DNA of 64,000 nucleotides from an uncultured Eubacterium sp. (GCA_910589665.1 CAJUTR010000010.1:19759-83758), one strand, 5' to 3'; counted from the first letter of the stretch, positions 52,395-62,274 are shown. The notes: generated from the letters alone by a model not told the origin. Program-made: numbers and translations.

Positions 52395-53504
52395 TCAAGA
52401 GCTGACGCCTTTTTTCAGTGTAAATACGAACTCTGTTCCGACGCCTTCCGTGCTAACGACGTTGATCGTTTGTTTGTGGGAAGTGATGATCTCTTTGGAA
52501 ATGGACAGGCCCAGTCCGGTTCCCTTTTTATCTTTACCTCTCGAGAGATCCGTTTTGTAAAAACGGTCAAACACTTTTCCCAGCGATTCTTTCGGGATTC
52601 CGATGCCGGAATCTTTCACAGAGATAAAAACGGTTTCCCCTTTTTTTCTCGTTCCGATCTTCACATCTGAATGAAAATGGCTGAATTTCACAGCATTGTC
52701 AATCAGGTTGTATAGAACCTGATGGATCTTTCCCTCATCGGCGTTTACGAACAGTTCTTTTTTGGCACAGAAATCCAGTATAAATGTAATTTCTTTTTTG
52801 GCGGCCGTACCTTCCAGCGTGTTGACGGTCTGGATAATGGTCTGCTGGATGTCGAAATTTTTTAAATCAAGGAGAACGCTTTCCCGGTTAAATGAATTTA
52901 GCTCCAGCAGATTTGATGTGAGGTTGGTCAGGCGATCAGTTTCAGACAGGATGATGTTTAGATATTTTTCCTGTGCTTCGTAGGGGATCGTTCCGTCGAG
53001 CATTGCCTGGGCATAGCCGCGGATCGAGGTAAGGGGTGAGCGGAAGTCGTGGGAAATGTTGGAGATAAAGGCGCGCTGGTACTCATCAAAATTATTTAAA
53101 TCCCTTCCGATGATATTCAGCGCGTTTGCCAGTTCCTGGAACTCATCGTTTGTATGAATATAAATAGGTGGATTTGTGCGGTTGACCGAAAAATTTTTTG
53201 CCGCGTTGCACAATTTTCTGATCGGAATGATATTGATCGCGTAGATGAGGAGGAAGCAGACAGCCAGAACGGCTGCCATTAAAAACAGGGCGCCGTCCAG
53301 CACGTTGAAGTAATAGTGGATACGGGACGGCGCAAAGGAGACATCAAGGTCTGGGTTGTTCATGATTTCCGTCAGCACTTTGTTCTGTATGATCGTAAAA
53401 CCGATGGTATGTGTGACATAATACGAAGAGAAAAAGATCAGAATGTATAACAGTGTCAGCTTTCTACCAAATGTCAGTCGTATTCCTTTCATGAACCGGC
53501 TCAT
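52395..53504 (-). CDS. Sensor histidine kinase (HAMP-HisKA-HATPase)
   Basis: 369 residues, ATGA overlap with the regulator gene upstream. Two helices enclose a short extracellular part (about 30-75), then HAMP, the H-box ISNISHDFRSPLTSIRGYAQ near residue 150, N-box LYNLIDNAVKFS and G-boxes DSGIGIPKES and GKGTGLGLSI-type (KKGTGLGLSISKEI). Phosphorylates the partner regulator at 53501. The stimulus is unknown. Confidence 0.92.
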   Translation of the reverse strand: MSRFMKGIRLTFGRKLTLLYILIFFSSYYVTHTIGFTIIQNKVLTEIMNNPDLDVSFAPSRIHYYFNVLDGALFLMAAVLAVCFLLIYAINIIPIRKLCNAAKNFSVNRTNPPIYIHTNDEFQELANALNIIGRDLNNFDEYQRAFISNISHDFRSPLTSIRGYAQAMLDGTIPYEAQEKYLNIILSETDRLTNLTSNLLELNSFNRESVLLDLKNFDIQQTIIQTVNTLEGTAAKKEITFILDFCAKKELFVNADEGKIHQVLYNLIDNAVKFSHFHSDVKIGTRKKGETVFISVKDSGIGIPKESLGKVFDRFYKTDLSRGKDKKGTGLGLSISKEIITSHKQTINVVSTEGVGTEFVFTLKKGVSS

Positions 53505-54220
53505 CCTCTCTTTAACTCAAATTTATATCCGATGCCCCAGACGGTGGCGATACACCATTCCTCGTGATCTTTTATCTTTTCACGGAGCCGTTTGATGTGG
53601 ACATCGACGGTGCGCGTATCAACGACGTATTCATACCCCCAGATGCGGTCTAAGAGCTGTTCTCTCGTAAACACCTGGTTTGGATGTGTGGCGAGGAAGT
53701 ATAATAGTTCGAGTTCCTTCGGAGGCATTTCGATCGGACTACCCATATAGGTGACGGAGTAGTTCGAAAGGCTGACGGTGAGGTCTTTGTACTGGATTGA
53801 AGCTTTGCCGCCTGTGGACGGTGAGGTTTCTGCGGAGGAGGGCCCGCCCGGATGGTAGCGGCGGAGCACGGCTTTGACCCTCGCTACCAGCTCTTTCGAG
53901 TCAAACGGTTTCATGATATAGTCATCTGCTCCGAGCTCAAGGCCGAGGACCTTGTCAAATACTTCTCCTTTGGCCGAGAGCATAATGATCGGAACCGAGG
54001 AAGTCTTTCGGATTTCCCGGCACACATCATATCCGTCGATGCCAGGCAGCATGATGTCCAGCAGGATGAGGTCGGGCTGAAACGAGGTGTGCTTTTTCAA
54101 TGCCATTTCGCCGTCATGCGCCTGTTCGCATTGAAAGCATTCTTTTGTAAGATACAATTCGATCAGCTCGGCGATGTTCGTATCGTCGTCTACGATCAGG
54201 ATCCTCTGTTTATCTGCCAT
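53501..54220 (-). CDS. OmpR-family response regulator
   Basis: 239 residues. Receiver with DDD motif, Asp in PDLILLDIMLPGIDGYD, and Lys in YIMKPFDSKELVAR. Winged-helix DNA-binding domain about 140-237 (PKELELLYFLATHPNQVFTR, then DTRTVDVHIKRLREKI). Cotranscribed with its kinase. Confidence 0.93.
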   Translation of the reverse strand: MADKQRILIVDDDTNIAELIELYLTKECFQCEQAHDGEMALKKHTSFQPDLILLDIMLPGIDGYDVCREIRKTSSVPIIMLSAKGEVFDKVLGLELGADDYIMKPFDSKELVARVKAVLRRYHPGGPSSAETSPSTGGKASIQYKDLTVSLSNYSVTYMGSPIEMPPKELELLYFLATHPNQVFTREQLLDRIWGYEYVVDTRTVDVHIKRLREKIKDHEEWCIATVWGIGYKFELKRG

Positions 54221-54282
54221 TATGATTACCTTCCTTTCTCATGATATGTCAGCTCAAAAATAACGGGTCATATATTGGCTAG

Positions 54283-56652
54283 TCAGTATTTAAAATCTGC
54301 GATCGTCACGCCATAGCCGCCTTCTCCGTATTCACCGATGCGGTACGACTCGATGTATTTGGTCCGTTTGCAGTGTGACTGAACGGCGTTGCGCAGGGCG
54401 CCTGTCCCGACGCCGTGGATGATCGTGACCTGATGGAGCCTGGCGAGGTAGGCATCGTCCAAGTATTTGTCCAAGAGGGGGATTGCTTCATCGACCGTTT
54501 TTCCAATGAGGTTGATGCTGGTGGAAACACTCATTGATTTTGATGCTTTTATACTGCCCGCGCCAGAACGTTCCCTTATTTTTTCTTTCCGAACTTGCAG
54601 CGTTTCTTCTTCTAACAGTTCCAGATCGCTCAGATCGACCTCGGAGCGCATAATACCCATCTGGACAAAGAGTTTTCCTTTCGTGTTTGGCAATGTGCTG
54701 ACGACGCCCTTTACGCCGAGAGAGTGTACCATAACGAGGTCGCCGACCGAAAGGCTGTCAGGAGCTGAGGCCGGGCGCTTTTTCCGGGATTTTGATACCA
54801 GTTTTTCACCGGTTCGTTTCAATTCTTCGCGGATGGCGGAACGCTGCTGTTCCATCTCTTTCGTGGAGCCGCCGCCGGCCATCCATTTATTATATTTGCG
54901 GATGGATTCATCGGCTACGTCTTTTGCCTTTTGCAGTATTTCATCGGCCTGCTCGTTGGCGCGGCGCATTATTTTGTCCTTTGCCTTATCGATCCGCTCA
55001 TTTTTTTCCTGCCATTTTTTCTTCTGCCGCTCGGCTTCCTCGCGGTAGGAGGCGGCTTTCTGCCGTTCGGCTTCAAGCTCTTTCCTTGTCTCCTCCAGAC
55101 CAGTTACGACGTCTTCGAATGATTTCGCGTCGTCGTCCACGAGGGAATTCGCTTTATCAATGATTTCCTGCGGGAGTCCCAGCTTACTTGAGATGGCAAA
55201 GGCGTTACTCTTACCGGGAACTCCGATCAGAAGGCGGTAGGTCGGCCGCAGCGTTTCCACGTCAAATTCGCAGGAAGCGTTTTCCGCCTGTTCAGTCGAG
55301 AGCGCATAGATTTTAAGCTCGCTGTAGTGGGTCGTCGCCATAGCGGTCACATGCCGGTTCCGCAAATTGTCGAGGATGGAAATGGCGAGTGCTGCGCCTT
55401 CGACCGGATCCGTCCCGGCCCCCAGCTCGTCAAAAAGGGCAAGGGAGTTTCTGTTTGCCCGGCTGAGGATGGAAATAGTATTTGTCATATGGGAAGAAAA
55501 CGTACTTAAGCTTTGTTCGATGCTCTGTTCATCCCCGATGTCAGCATACACTTCCTCATAAACGCGCAGACATGAGCCGTCAAATGCCGGAATATGAAGT
55601 CCAGACTGTCCCATCAGCGTAAATAACCCGACCGTTTTCAAAGAAACGGTTTTTCCGCCGGTATTTGGTCCGGTTATGATCAGAAGGCGAAAGTCCTTCC
55701 CGAGTGTCACATCGATCGGCACGACTTTGTCCCGCGGGATGAGAGGGTGGCGTCCTTTTTTTATGGAAATGTAGTTTTGGGTAAAGTCCGGCTCGCTTCC
55801 CTGCATTTTTTTAGATAATTTTGCCTTGGCAAAAATAAAATCCAGTTCTGCCAGCAAGATGACATTTCTCTCGAGCCCTTCTGTCTCCGGCGCGCACAAA
55901 CTGCTGATCGAAGCGAGGATTTTTTCAATCTCATCCTGCTCTTTCATGGCGAGTTCGGCGAGATCGTTATTTAGCTTGACAATGGCCATCGGTTCGATAA
56001 AGAATGTGGATCCGGTGGAGCTCTGGTCGTGGATCATGCCCTGGAACGTGGATTTGTATTCTTTTTTGACTGGCAGGCAGTATCTTCCGCCGCGCATTGT
56101 GACGATGTTGTCCCGCAGCATATCAGACGAAGCGTTTACGGTGGCGTTTAACTGCTCCCTCACTTTGTCGTTCGTGCTTTTGATCTGTCTTCGGATCCGT
56201 TTCAGTTCACTGCTTGCGTCGTCGCTGATCTCCTCTTCGGAGAGGATACATCTCTTGATCTCGCGGTTGATCTCGGGAAAACCCTGAAGTCCGGCAAATC
56301 GGCCGGATAAAAAGTCAGTTTCCTCATCTTTTTGGTCGAAGGCGACCGCCCGTTTCGTCACATCTAGGAGAGCGCCGATGCGCAGCAGTTCTCCTGCGCC
56401 AAGCGTACCGCCTTTCGAGAGCGGGACGAGGCTCGGGCGGATGTCTGTAAGGCCATGAAAAGACAGGGCGCCGTGGTGGAAGATCCTCGTCAGGGCGTGG
56501 GTTGTTTCCGCCTGCAGCGCAATGATCTCATTTTTATTTGACAGCGGCCGGAGGTGTCTGGCACTTTCACGTCCCAGTGGAGAGTCGGCTTCTTCGGTCA
56601 GCATGTTTATTATCTTATCAAATTCTAATGTTTTGCATACTTTCTTATTCAC
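54283..56652 (-). CDS. mutS2: MutS2 endonuclease
   Basis: 789 residues from the GTG at 56652, preceded by GAGGAG at 4-5 bases; ATG starts further up lack a site. Start NKKVCKTLEFDKIINML, MutS core, Walker A ITGPNTGGKTVSLKTVGL near 335, Walker B LALFDELGAGTDP, a long coiled coil (520-620) and a C-terminal Smr domain with IHGVGTGALR. In Bacillus, MutS2 acts on collided ribosomes and recombination intermediates. The three-hairpin element lies about 90 bases upstream. Confidence 0.94.
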   Translation of the reverse strand: MNKKVCKTLEFDKIINMLTEEADSPLGRESARHLRPLSNKNEIIALQAETTHALTRIFHHGALSFHGLTDIRPSLVPLSKGGTLGAGELLRIGALLDVTKRAVAFDQKDEETDFLSGRFAGLQGFPEINREIKRCILSEEEISDDASSELKRIRRQIKSTNDKVREQLNATVNASSDMLRDNIVTMRGGRYCLPVKKEYKSTFQGMIHDQSSTGSTFFIEPMAIVKLNNDLAELAMKEQDEIEKILASISSLCAPETEGLERNVILLAELDFIFAKAKLSKKMQGSEPDFTQNYISIKKGRHPLIPRDKVVPIDVTLGKDFRLLIITGPNTGGKTVSLKTVGLFTLMGQSGLHIPAFDGSCLRVYEEVYADIGDEQSIEQSLSTFSSHMTNTISILSRANRNSLALFDELGAGTDPVEGAALAISILDNLRNRHVTAMATTHYSELKIYALSTEQAENASCEFDVETLRPTYRLLIGVPGKSNAFAISSKLGLPQEIIDKANSLVDDDAKSFEDVVTGLEETRKELEAERQKAASYREEAERQKKKWQEKNERIDKAKDKIMRRANEQADEILQKAKDVADESIRKYNKWMAGGGSTKEMEQQRSAIREELKRTGEKLVSKSRKKRPASAPDSLSVGDLVMVHSLGVKGVVSTLPNTKGKLFVQMGIMRSEVDLSDLELLEEETLQVRKEKIRERSGAGSIKASKSMSVSTSINLIGKTVDEAIPLLDKYLDDAYLARLHQVTIIHGVGTGALRNAVQSHCKRTKYIESYRIGEYGEGGYGVTIADFKY

Positions 56653-56740
56653 AATACTCCTCATTTCTTCGCACGAATTTTTGTTTATCCCCATGCGCAT
56701 TACACAAGTTTGGGCGTGCGGGCACAGATAATACTTAAAT

Positions 56741-56876
56741 CAGTGGCGTAGAATCTGCTTTGCGGATTCTGCCAGTGTGAATAGAGCAAGGTGCCGTGAG
56801 CGGTGCCTTGCGAGAAACTACGTGATGAGGTTAATGTCTCCATAGGAGACATCCGAATCCGTAGTTTCATTCACAC
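56741..56876 (-). ncRNA. Three-hairpin intergenic element, copy B (upstream of mutS2)
   Basis: Read on the minus strand from 56876: hairpin 1 GAAACTACG/CGTAGTTTC (56860-56868 with 56814-56822) with inner ATGTCTCC/GGAGACAT (56834-56841, 56845-56852). Hairpin 2 GCAAGG/CCTTGC (56806-56811, 56786-56791). Hairpin 3 TGGCAGAATC/GATTCTACGCCA (56765-56774, 56744-56755). Order, spacing and the phrase CTCATCACGTAGTTTCTCGCA are shared with copy A at 27125-27240. Confidence 0.6.
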
Positions 56877-56992
56877 TTTTCTTTGTCCATTCTATCACAG
56901 AAAATCAGGGGTTACAATGATTTCTCGAAATATTTTTTTGTGGGATCCGGTACTTTTGGCCGAAAAACGGGATGAATGGTTGTATTTGTTAG

Positions 56993-57021
56993 TTGAAAAA
57001 TCAGGTAGTACGTGATATACT
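56993..57021 (+). promoter_or_regulatory. Promoter of the LRR/FN3 secreted protein gene
   Basis: TTGAAA (56993-56998), 17-base spacer, TATACT (57016-57021) with extended TGA before the -10. About 130 bases upstream of the ATG; nothing else is seen between 56881 and 57148. Confidence 0.65.
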
Positions 57022-57148
57022 AATTAAGCATCTCTATGCTTATTTTGGGATAGAGGAACGAGAGCTGGGAGAATACGAGGCTTACGGGGCGGTATACCTT
57101 TGGGCCTCACCATCTATAATGTATGAATGTGGAAAGGAATGATTGAAA

Positions 57149-58357
57149 ATGAAGAAGTGGATTTGTGCCATGCTGTGCCTGTCGATGGTCGTGGGACTTG
57201 CATCTGTCAGTGCAGAAGCTTCTACGGAGGAAATGACGAAAAAGAATCGTGTTTGTGCGGATACGGAGCAGAGACTTGACCAGCTGTACGGGTCTATGCC
57301 GCAAAGGGCAGCAGCAAAACCGGGGGAAGCGACTGCCATGCTAGAAAAAGCAAGTGCGACGCCCGCCGCGTCGACTGCCATACCATCAATCGTACCGACG
57401 GCAACACCATCGATTGATACAGATAAAACAGAAACCGCTGTGCCGACGCAGTTACCCGCTTTTACCGGCAACAAAGTGATCAAGGACGAAAATGTTTTTG
57501 TGACAACTGAAAACGCGTTGAATAAAACCTGCACGATCACGGGGTATAATGGAGACGAAGGTGTAACAACGCTTTATATTCCTGCACAGATCAGGAAGAA
57601 AACGGTAGCAGCCGTGGCAGATGGCGTATTTACAAAATGTCCGTATTTAAAAAATATCGTTGTATTAGGCGATACAGAGTTTCAGGGAGCGAGCATGTTC
57701 TCGACAGTGACCAGTGTGGAAGTATGGGGAAAGACGGGCGGCAAGGCAAATGCCTACGCGTCTTTAAAAGGACTTCCATTCCATCCGCTGGACGGCCCGG
57801 CTAAAGTTACGATAAAGAAAGCTGCCGGGTTAAAGCGCGCAACCGTGACGTGGGACGCTGTCAACGGCGCCGTATCTTATCATTTATACCGCAAGCAGGG
57901 AAAAGGGCAGTATGCCGATGCTGCGAATATAACGGCTGTCTCTTATGTAAACGAGGGATTGAAGCCGGGAGCAAAATATACATACCGGATCCATCCGGTG
58001 TTTACGGCGGCAAACGGTGACAGCATCGAGGGAATTGGTTCCAAAGAAGCCGTGGTCACGATGAATCCTGCCAAATTGAAAAAGGTGCGGGCCAAGGGGA
58101 TCCGCGGCGGCATTCAGGTCAGATGGGGCCGTGATAAAAATGTGAACGGTTATCAGGTATATATGAAAGTCCATGTGAAAGGCTTTAAGACAAAGTTCAA
58201 CAGGGTAAAAACGATCAAGAAAAATAAGACGACGGGTTACCGCTGCAAAATGCTCGTACGCGGCATGAAATATAGTTATAAAGTTCGTTCGTTTAAGAAA
58301 GTCAGCGGCAAAACGGTCTACGGGCCATATGTGACCGTTACGGCGAAGGCAAAATAG
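57149..58357 (+). CDS. Secreted protein with LRR-like segment and two FN3 domains
   Basis: 402 residues from ATG 57149 (AAAGGA about 10 bases upstream). Signal peptide (WICAMLCLSMVVGLASVSAEA), Ala/Thr/Pro-rich linker about 55-115, an LRR_5-like segment (LYIPAQIRKKTVAAVADGVF, then CPYLKNIVVLGDTEF), and two fibronectin type III domains (about 210-305 and 310-402), the second very basic (KGFKTKFNRVKTIKKNK). This architecture is common in secreted proteins of Lachnospiraceae; no enzyme domain. Possibly surface-bound by charge. Confidence 0.75.
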   Translation: MKKWICAMLCLSMVVGLASVSAEASTEEMTKKNRVCADTEQRLDQLYGSMPQRAAAKPGEATAMLEKASATPAASTAIPSIVPTATPSIDTDKTETAVPTQLPAFTGNKVIKDENVFVTTENALNKTCTITGYNGDEGVTTLYIPAQIRKKTVAAVADGVFTKCPYLKNIVVLGDTEFQGASMFSTVTSVEVWGKTGGKANAYASLKGLPFHPLDGPAKVTIKKAAGLKRATVTWDAVNGAVSYHLYRKQGKGQYADAANITAVSYVNEGLKPGAKYTYRIHPVFTAANGDSIEGIGSKEAVVTMNPAKLKKVRAKGIRGGIQVRWGRDKNVNGYQVYMKVHVKGFKTKFNRVKTIKKNKTTGYRCKMLVRGMKYSYKVRSFKKVSGKTVYGPYVTVTAKAK

Positions 58358-58377
58358 AAAGGTTGAGGTTTGGGGCA

Positions 58378-59334
58378 ATGTATTATTTGAAGGATTACAG
58401 GGAAGGGCAGAAACTTGTCGGCACCTATTTATGCAAGACGAAACAGGTATTAAAGACAAAAGCGGGAAAGACATATTACTCCCTGACGCTGCAGGATAAG
58501 ACGGCGATCGTGGATGCGAAAATATGGGATCTTAATAACGGTATCGCAAGTTTCGAAGCACTTGATTATGTCTACTGTGAAGGCATGGTAACGACATTTC
58601 AGGGAAATATACAGATGAATATCTCCCGTCTCCGCCAAAGTGAAGAAGGAGAGTATGATCCGGCGGACTACATCCCCGCTACGACCAAAGACGTGGAGCA
58701 GATGTTTGGAGAAATCATGTCCTATGTGGACAGCGTAAAAAATCCGTTCCTGAACCGGCTTCTTACTACTTTTTTTGTTGAGGATGAGTCCTTTATTCGT
58801 GAGTTTAAGAAGCATTCCGCAGCGAAAAGCGTTCATCACGGCTTTATGGGCGGCCTTTTGGAACACACGCTCAGCGTGACAAACATGTGCAGCTTTTTCT
58901 GTCAGGCGTACCCGCGCCTGCACCGTGACCTGCTTATTACGGCGGCGCTGTTCCACGACATGGGAAAGATGGACGAGATCGCCTCGTTCCCGCGCAACGA
59001 TTACACCGACGCCGGACAGCTTTTAGGCCACATTTACATCGGCGCCCAAAAACTGACTACGGCTATTTCGCGGATCGAGGGCTTCCCGAAAAAAATGGAG
59101 CATGAATTGATTCACTGCATTTTAGCCCATCACGGCAAACTTGAATTCGGTTCCCCGAAAGTGCCGGCGCTGATGGAGGCAATGGCACTGCATTTGGCGG
59201 ATAACGCGGATGCGAAACTACAGACGCTGACGGAAGTTTTTAACCAGGCTGGGGACAATATGGAATGGCTCGGTTTTGACCGCAGATTTGAGAGTAATTT
59301 GCGCCAGACATCCGGAGGAGTATATGGAGTTTAA
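58378..59334 (+). CDS. YhaM-family 3'-5' exoribonuclease (OB-fold plus HD domain)
   Basis: 318 residues from ATG 58378. N-terminal OB-fold (TYLCKTKQVLKTKAGKTYYS, about 15-90) and HD domain with AKSVHHGFMGGLLEHTLSV, metal-binding FHDMGKMDEI and ILAHHGKLEFGSPK. YhaM-type enzymes remove a few nucleotides from RNA 3' ends. Overlaps rlmD by 11 bases, suggesting cotranscription. Confidence 0.88.
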   Translation: MYYLKDYREGQKLVGTYLCKTKQVLKTKAGKTYYSLTLQDKTAIVDAKIWDLNNGIASFEALDYVYCEGMVTTFQGNIQMNISRLRQSEEGEYDPADYIPATTKDVEQMFGEIMSYVDSVKNPFLNRLLTTFFVEDESFIREFKKHSAAKSVHHGFMGGLLEHTLSVTNMCSFFCQAYPRLHRDLLITAALFHDMGKMDEIASFPRNDYTDAGQLLGHIYIGAQKLTTAISRIEGFPKKMEHELIHCILAHHGKLEFGSPKVPALMEAMALHLADNADAKLQTLTEVFNQAGDNMEWLGFDRRFESNLRQTSGGVYGV

Positions 59335-61102
59335 GAAAAATCAGGAGATTATCATTACAATAGATGATTTAGGAAATAACGGAGAGGGCATCGGCCATGT
59401 GAATGGCTATGCTCTTTTTGTCAAGGATGCACTTCCGGGTGAGACGGTCCGCGCGAAGGTGATGAAGTGCAAGAAAAATTATGGGTTTGCGAAGCTGCTT
59501 GACATTTTAGCGGGGGAAACGTGTGATGTGGGGCGTGTGGAGCCAAGGTGTCCGGTGGCAAGACAATGCGGCGGGTGTACGCTGCAGCATCTCTCGTACG
59601 AGAAGCAGCTAAAGTACAAGCAGAAGAAAGTCCGGGACTGCCTGGAGAGGATCGGCGGGGTGGGAAGGGGTGTGTCAGGAACGCCGGGGGAAGCGGAAGG
59701 ACGGATAGATCAAGTGGCGGGGAAGGAAGCGGAGGGGAGAGATCGGATAGAAGCTGAAGCGGGGGAGAGATGCCAGGCCGTAGCCCGGTGGCTGCCAATC
59801 ATAGGCATGGAAGAACCGTGGCATTATCGGAATAAGGCGCAGTTTCCCGTACAGATGCGCAAAGGGCAAGACGGAGTGTTTCGTCCGGCGGCAGGGTTTT
59901 ATGCGGGGAGGACCCACAGTATCATTCCGGTGACCAATTGTGTGATACAGCACGGGTGCATGAAAGAGATCTTGGACGCAGTTTTGGCTTGGATGCGGGA
60001 GGATGGGATACCGGCTTATGATGAGGAGCGGCATCAGGGAGTGGTTCGCCATGTTTATATCCGGCGGGGATTTTTTACGAACGAGGTCATGGCCTGTCTG
60101 GTTGTTAAGGAAGATTTGGCGGAGAGGGGGGCGTATGATAGGCTGGTCGAGAGACTGAAGGGCGTGGAGGGGATGACGGGCGTTTTGGTGAATTATAATA
60201 CGGAGAAGACGAATGTTATTTTAGGCAGCAGGATGGAGCTTCTTTGGGGGAAGGAATACATAGAGGACTGTATTGGCGGGATCCGTTACCGTATTTCTCC
60301 ACGTTCGTTTTATCAGGTGAATCCGGTGCAGACGGAAAAGCTGTATCGGACTGTTTTGGAGTTTGCGGAGTTATCCGGCAGGGAAACGGTGTGGGATCTG
60401 TACTGTGGGATTGGGACGATCTCGCTTTTTCTGGCGCAGCGGGCGAAGCAGGTGTTTGGCGTCGAGGTTGTACCGGAGGCGATTGCGAATGCGAGGGAGA
60501 ATGCCCGGTTGAACGGGATCAGGAATGTGGAGTTTTTCTGCGGCAGGGCGGAAGAGGTAATGCCTGGGATGGAGAGGGAGAGGAGGGCGGCTGCGGACGT
60601 GATCGTGGTCGATCCGCCTAGGAAAGGGTGCGACGGGGTGTTGCTGGATACGATCCGAGAGATGGCGCCGGAGAGGATTGTGTATGTGAGCTGTGATCCG
60701 GGGACGCTGGCGAGGGATGTCAGGGTGTTGGGGGAGTTTGGGTATGAAGTGAGGAAGGTAAGGGCTTGCGATATGTTTCCGCAGGGGGGGCACGTCGAGA
60801 CGGTATGTTTATTGTCCAAACTTCATTCAGACCAACATATCGAGGTGGAGCTTCAGATGGACGAGCTTGATTTAACGGCTGCGGAGAGCAAGGCAACCTA
60901 TGAGGAAATCAAGGATTATGTGTTGGAGCATACGGGATTGAAAGTCAGCAGTTTGTATATCGCACAGGTAAAGGAAAAGTGCGGAATTATTGAGAGAGTG
61001 AATTATAATCTGCCCAAATCGGAAAATTCCAGACAGCCGAAATGCCCGCCAGAGAAAGAAACGGCTATAAAGGAGGCGTTGGAATATTTTCGTATGATTT
61101 GA
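59324..61102 (+). CDS. rlmD: 23S rRNA (uracil-C5)-methyltransferase RlmD-like
   Basis: 592 residues from ATG 59324 (CGGAGGAG upstream). TRAM domain 1-60, Fe-S cysteines CPVARQCGGC, SAM domain with VWDLYCGIGTISLFLA, FFCGRAEE, VDPPRKGC and the catalytic Cys in YVSCDPGTLARD. Between LERIGG (about 113) and WLPIIGMEEPWHYRNKAQF lies an insert of about 40 low-complexity Gly/Glu/Arg residues not usual for the family. A C-terminal extension of about 75 residues (MDELDLTAAESKATYEE onward) is common in clostridial homologues. Uses SAM to make m5U in 23S rRNA (which uridine is not provable here). Confidence 0.9.
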   Translation: MEFKKNQEIIITIDDLGNNGEGIGHVNGYALFVKDALPGETVRAKVMKCKKNYGFAKLLDILAGETCDVGRVEPRCPVARQCGGCTLQHLSYEKQLKYKQKKVRDCLERIGGVGRGVSGTPGEAEGRIDQVAGKEAEGRDRIEAEAGERCQAVARWLPIIGMEEPWHYRNKAQFPVQMRKGQDGVFRPAAGFYAGRTHSIIPVTNCVIQHGCMKEILDAVLAWMREDGIPAYDEERHQGVVRHVYIRRGFFTNEVMACLVVKEDLAERGAYDRLVERLKGVEGMTGVLVNYNTEKTNVILGSRMELLWGKEYIEDCIGGIRYRISPRSFYQVNPVQTEKLYRTVLEFAELSGRETVWDLYCGIGTISLFLAQRAKQVFGVEVVPEAIANARENARLNGIRNVEFFCGRAEEVMPGMERERRAAADVIVVDPPRKGCDGVLLDTIREMAPERIVYVSCDPGTLARDVRVLGEFGYEVRKVRACDMFPQGGHVETVCLLSKLHSDQHIEVELQMDELDLTAAESKATYEEIKDYVLEHTGLKVSSLYIAQVKEKCGIIERVNYNLPKSENSRQPKCPPEKETAIKEALEYFRMI

Positions 61103-61183
61103 TGGTAGAATTGGAATGAAGTCATCTTTTGTGATGTTTTCAAAAAATGTCACAGTGGGAGCAAAAGGTTGCTAAATGTTGTT

Positions 61184-61237
61184 GTCGCTGTATCATTATA
61201 GATTTATACAGCGACATTTACCATTCTATATGGTAAA
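61184..61237. promoter_or_regulatory. Inverted repeats between rlmD and the ABC-3C system
   Basis: GTCGCTGTAT/ATACAGCGAC (61184-61193, 61206-61215) is a terminator-like hairpin without a T run. It is followed by TTTACCAT/ATGGTAAA (about 61217-61237), a possible operator ahead of the HNH gene. Confidence 0.5.
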
Positions 61238-61276
61238 ATTAAATAAGATACAATTTTATAAATGTAGGTGGTAAAC

Positions 61277-62035
61277 ATGGGGGATAATCGAAGAATTTTT
61301 AGTGATAACGAAAAAATGGTATTGTTTAATGAGGTCGATGGACGATGTCCAATTTGTGGAAGCCCTTTGACTAATAGCAAAAATGGGAAAATTATTAAAA
61401 TATTTGAAGTGGCACATATATATCCCGCAAATCCACTTCCAAGTGAAATAGAAGTATTAAAGGATGAGGAACGTTTAAGTGAAGATGTTAATAGTCTGGA
61501 TAATGTTATAGCAGTATGTAGAATATGCCATAAAAAATTTGATACACCTCGTACTGTAGAAGAATACCGCTCATGGGTAAGACTTAAAAACAAATTGTTG
61601 CAGGATGCAAAGTTAAAAAATACATATGCTCTTTTTAATATCGAGGAAGAAATAAAGGTAATATTAAGGAAATTAAACGATGAATCTTTAGAAGATGATT
61701 TGGTACAATTAAGTTATGAATCCTTGAAGATAGAGCAAAAAGCTAATGACACATTGCCGTTTGCAATAAAGCGTACTATTAAAAACGATGTGGTTGATTA
61801 TTTTGATTATATACATAGGATATTTATTGAAATGGATAAAGTAACTCCCTATAAATTTGATACCTTAGCAGCTCAGATAAAAGGATTTTATTGTAAAACG
61901 ATGCAAATCAATCCTAATCAGGAATTTGTATATGCTTCTTTAGTTGATTGGATTAATGAAAAGACAGGAGCATATTCTAGGAGAGCTTGTGAAATTGTAA
62001 TTGCTTATTTTATACAGGATTGCGAGGTGTTTTCA
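61277..62035 (+). CDS. HNH endonuclease effector of an ABC-three-component system
   Basis: Starts at ATG 61277 (AGGTGG upstream), about 253 residues, ending at TGA 62036-62038. HNH domain about 1-105: zinc Cys pair CPICG, catalytic His in EVAHIYP, then DNVIAVCRICHKKFD. The C-terminal 150 residues are helical and probably the ABC-3C partner-binding domain. The predicted role is DNA cleavage when invaded, held in check by the ATPase partners. AT-rich, unlike rlmD upstream. Confidence 0.82.
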
Positions 62036-62274
62036 TGATTTTACCGAATAAGTTAATAAGCTTTAAAGATTGTGTCTTGGCAAAAACAATTTATATATTA
62101 GAGAAAATAAGTGATTCAGACTTTTCGGTAATTGATTTATATGAAAAGGTGGAAACTCATTTTGAAGATTTAAATGAGTATATGTTGGCTTTGGATGTCC
62201 TATATGTTCTAGGAAAAATAAAATATGATGAGGAGTTGCGGGTGATACAGTATGTTGAAAAAAATAATATGTGA
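62035..62274 (+). CDS. ABC-three-component system middle component
   Basis: 79 residues; ATGA overlap with the effector gene. MILPNKLISFKDCVLAK start and helical body (NEYMLALDVLYVLGKIKYD) match the small middle-component proteins that lie between effector and ATPase in ABC-3C loci. Overlaps the ATPase gene by 23 bases. Confidence 0.75.
   Translation: MILPNKLISFKDCVLAKTIYILEKISDSDFSVIDLYEKVETHFEDLNEYMLALDVLYVLGKIKYDEELRVIQYVEKNNM

Noticed and set aside
56803..57015. 70-codon plus-strand ORF upstream of the LRR/FN3 gene
   Set aside because: Runs through the antisense of the three-hairpin element and the promoter at 56993, and lacks a ribosome site.
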